Shown here: one piece after another, positions 62,568 to 64,000 of the stretch
Layout: every line of letters begins with the position of its first letter
Numbering within the stretch: position 1 is the stretch's first letter
From: NBLH01 sp050296515
GTDB taxonomy: Bacteria; Bacteroidota; Bacteroidia; Bacteroidales; NBLH01
Length of the DNA: 64,000 nt
Assembly (NCBI GenBank): GCA_050296515.1
Contig: JBNKRJ010000012.1
Span: 25,779 to 89,778, forward strand
Direction of reading: 5' to 3'
Translations under genes and position numbers: made by a program
The notes under the pieces: generated by a model
The model's database searches: none
The model's input: only the letters and a program-made list of their open reading frames with translations
Told to the model about the DNA's origin: nothing

Positions 62568-63458
62568 ATGGAAAACATGCAATATTCAATTAAAGATCTT
62601 GAAAACCTTAGCTCAATTAAAGCTCACACTATAAGAATTTGGGAAAAAAGGTATTCGTTAATTGAACCGTCAAGAACCGATACCAACATTCGTTATTATA
62701 ATGATGAGGATGTTAAAAAGCTGCTAAATGTAGCTGTTTTGGTCCAAAATGGGGTTAAAATATCGCATGTTGCCAAACTAAGCCCTGAAGAGATTAAACA
62801 AAAGGCATCATTCATACTTCAAAACCCAAACGATGTTGACAACCAGGTAAAAAATCTTATTATTTCAATGGTTGAATTAAGCGAATCGAAATTTGAAAAG
62901 ATTCTTAACAAATCCATTATCACCATGGGATTTGAGAAAACCATGATGTATCTGGTATATCCTTTTTTGGAACAAATTGGAGTGATGTGGCAAACGGGTT
63001 CAATAAATCCTGCCCAGGAACATTTTATTAGCAACCTTATCAGGCAAAAACTAATGGTGGCCATTGATGGAATTGAACCAGATCTCATCAGAAAACGTCG
63101 CAAATTCATCCTATTTCTCCCTGAAGGAGAGTTACACGAACTAGGCCTTTTATTTTACTCGTACTTAATTAAAGTGCGTGGTCATGAAGTTTTGTATCTA
63201 GGGCAAGCAACTCCTCTAAACTCTGTATCAGAGTCTAATGAAATCTGGCCTGCGGATTATCTGGTTTTTTTTGCTATCTCATCTTATTCAGGCTCATCAC
63301 ATGATAAATATGTAAAAGAAGTGGCAAATATGTTTCCTGATAAAAAAATCCTTGTAGCAGGACAACAAATTGTCTCATCAAAAGCTAATTTCCCCGGCAA
63401 TGTTCAGAAAATTGAAAACACTTTTGATTTAATTACGATTGTGCAAAAGTTAAGATAG
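62568..63458 (+). CDS. MerR-family regulator with B12-binding-like domain
   Basis: This 296-residue regulator has a MerR DNA-binding domain (YSIKDLENLSSIKAHTIRIW, RYYNDEDVKKLL) and a C-terminal part like the cobalamin-binding domains of CarH/LitR. MWQTGSINPAQEHF follows the W-x9-EH pattern of the four-helix bundle, and LPEGELHELGLLFYSYL carries the E-x-H-x-x-G signature with the candidate cobalt-ligating His. If cobalamin binds, it may act as a light- or B12-dependent repressor. It starts just after a MITE. Its target genes are not evident. Confidence 0.85.
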   Translation: MENMQYSIKDLENLSSIKAHTIRIWEKRYSLIEPSRTDTNIRYYNDEDVKKLLNVAVLVQNGVKISHVAKLSPEEIKQKASFILQNPNDVDNQVKNLIISMVELSESKFEKILNKSIITMGFEKTMMYLVYPFLEQIGVMWQTGSINPAQEHFISNLIRQKLMVAIDGIEPDLIRKRRKFILFLPEGELHELGLLFYSYLIKVRGHEVLYLGQATPLNSVSESNEIWPADYLVFFAISSYSGSSHDKYVKEVANMFPDKKILVAGQQIVSSKANFPGNVQKIENTFDLITIVQKLR

Positions 63459-63498
63459 TTTAAATTAGTACCTTATACAGTAATTTCCTTTATTCATA

Positions 63499-64000
63499 CT
63501 AGTGTCATGTCAAGCATCAAATTTCGGGTAAAGTGATTTTAATTTGATGCGGGCATCTTTTGTTGTAAACCTCCAATTTATTTTCGCATCTTTATTATTT
63601 CTCGCTTCACACCAAGCGGCAACCTCTTGTTTCACTTTCTCTAAATTATCTATTCGTCTATTTAGGCATTGCCCGTTTAGGACATTCAATTCTATTTCGG
63701 CCATATTCAGCCAGCTGCCATGTTTTGGGGTGTATATAAATTCAAACCTGTCCCAAATGCGTTTGGCTTCTTTGGGTTCGAATACCTCATATAAAGAAGA
63801 AGCATTATGTGTATTTAAATTGTCCATTACTAATGTTATTTTTTCTGCGTCCTTATACCATTCATCCGCTAACTTCTTTATAAAAAACGCCCAATCTTTT
63901 TTAGTTTTAGTCGCTTTAACCTCTATATATCTTTTGCCTTTTAAAGGTTCAGTTGCAATGAATATATTGCATACCCCACATCTTTCATACTCAAAGTCTA
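63499..64000 (-). mobile_element. IS630-family insertion element, right-edge truncated
   Basis: The terminal inverted repeat CTAGTGTCATGTCAAG (63499-63514) follows a TA target site at 63497-63498. The element runs off the window with its transposase on the minus strand. The other end is not visible. Confidence 0.85.
63510..64000 (-). CDS. IS630-family DDE transposase, C-terminal part
   Basis: The visible part is the DDE_3 domain. It reads from DFEYERCGVCNIFIATEP at the window edge, through VMDNLNTHN (second catalytic Asp) to TPKHGSWLNMAEIELN (catalytic Glu). The reading frame continues past base 64000, so the N-terminal helix-turn-helix lies outside. Its TGA stop at 63510 is inside the terminal inverted repeat. 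All visible catalytic motifs are intact. Confidence 0.92.
   Translation of the reverse strand, partial: DFEYERCGVCNIFIATEPLKGKRYIEVKATKTKKDWAFFIKKLADEWYKDAEKITLVMDNLNTHNASSLYEVFEPKEAKRIWDRFEFIYTPKHGSWLNMAEIELNVLNGQCLNRRIDNLEKVKQEVAAWCEARNNKDAKINWRFTTKDARIKLKSLYPKFDA

Overview
The window is AT-rich, densely coded DNA from a member of the phylum Bacteroidota. Evidence is the protein families (GG-leader peptide export, aryl polyene/flexirubin-type genes, LytTR regulators, AlaS next to an M23 peptidase), several matches to the Bacteroidota promoter -7 element TAnnTTTG, and the near absence of Shine-Dalgarno sequences. I cannot place it below phylum from this sequence. No rRNA, tRNA or CRISPR array is visible.

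The first 30 kb are mostly housekeeping and envelope genes: a tandem UvrA-like ATPase cut by the left edge, a small ExbB-like channel protein, a LytS/LytTR two-component pair, recR, a phasin-like protein, a long-chain acyl-CoA synthetase, a rhomboid protease, a GmhB-like phosphatase, a class IV aminotransferase, several transporters (DUF819, AGCS, MFS, APC), a TlpA-like thioredoxin, alaS, an M23 peptidase and an L,D-transpeptidase. Around the APC transporter sit two diverged copies of a gene pair, a PQQ-type beta-propeller protein and an unknown lipoprotein. The copies lie on opposite strands and their transcription order is swapped.

From about 30.9 to 54.3 kb, all on the + strand and often overlapping by a few bases, lies an aryl polyene/flexirubin-type pigment cluster. 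It encodes an MIO-type aromatic amino acid ammonia-lyase (probably making 4-coumarate), a PaaK-like adenylating ligase, two ACPs, three full ketosynthases, a chain-length-factor-like ketosynthase without the active cysteine, a short ketosynthase-like protein, a ketoreductase, two hotdog dehydratase-like proteins, a thioesterase, a methyltransferase and an LpxL-like acyltransferase. Envelope and transfer functions follow: a LolA-like carrier, a lipoprotein, a GT2-DUF2062 protein, a polysaccharide deacetylase, a fused MMPL exporter/PlsC acyltransferase/methyltransferase, a CrtI-like flavoprotein and a C45-family acyltransferase. The dialkylresorcinol genes darA/darB needed for a complete flexirubin are not in the window.

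From 54.3 to 62.1 kb, on the - strand, is a ribosomal peptide export locus. In transcription order it has a LytTR-only regulator, a fused degenerate-C39/VKOR/thioredoxin membrane protein, three precursors of 50-53 residues with double-glycine leaders and cysteine-rich cores, a decayed second copy of the transporter start, a C39-peptidase ABC transporter, a GxxExxY protein framed by near-identical palindromic repeats, and an HlyD-type adaptor. The arrangement suggests that disulfide-rich peptides are oxidised, trimmed after Gly-Gly and exported. This is the most novel system in the window.

The right end holds a MerR/B12-binding-type regulator, a 110-bp MITE, and an IS630-family transposase cut by the window edge. 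The MITE termini match the visible IS end.
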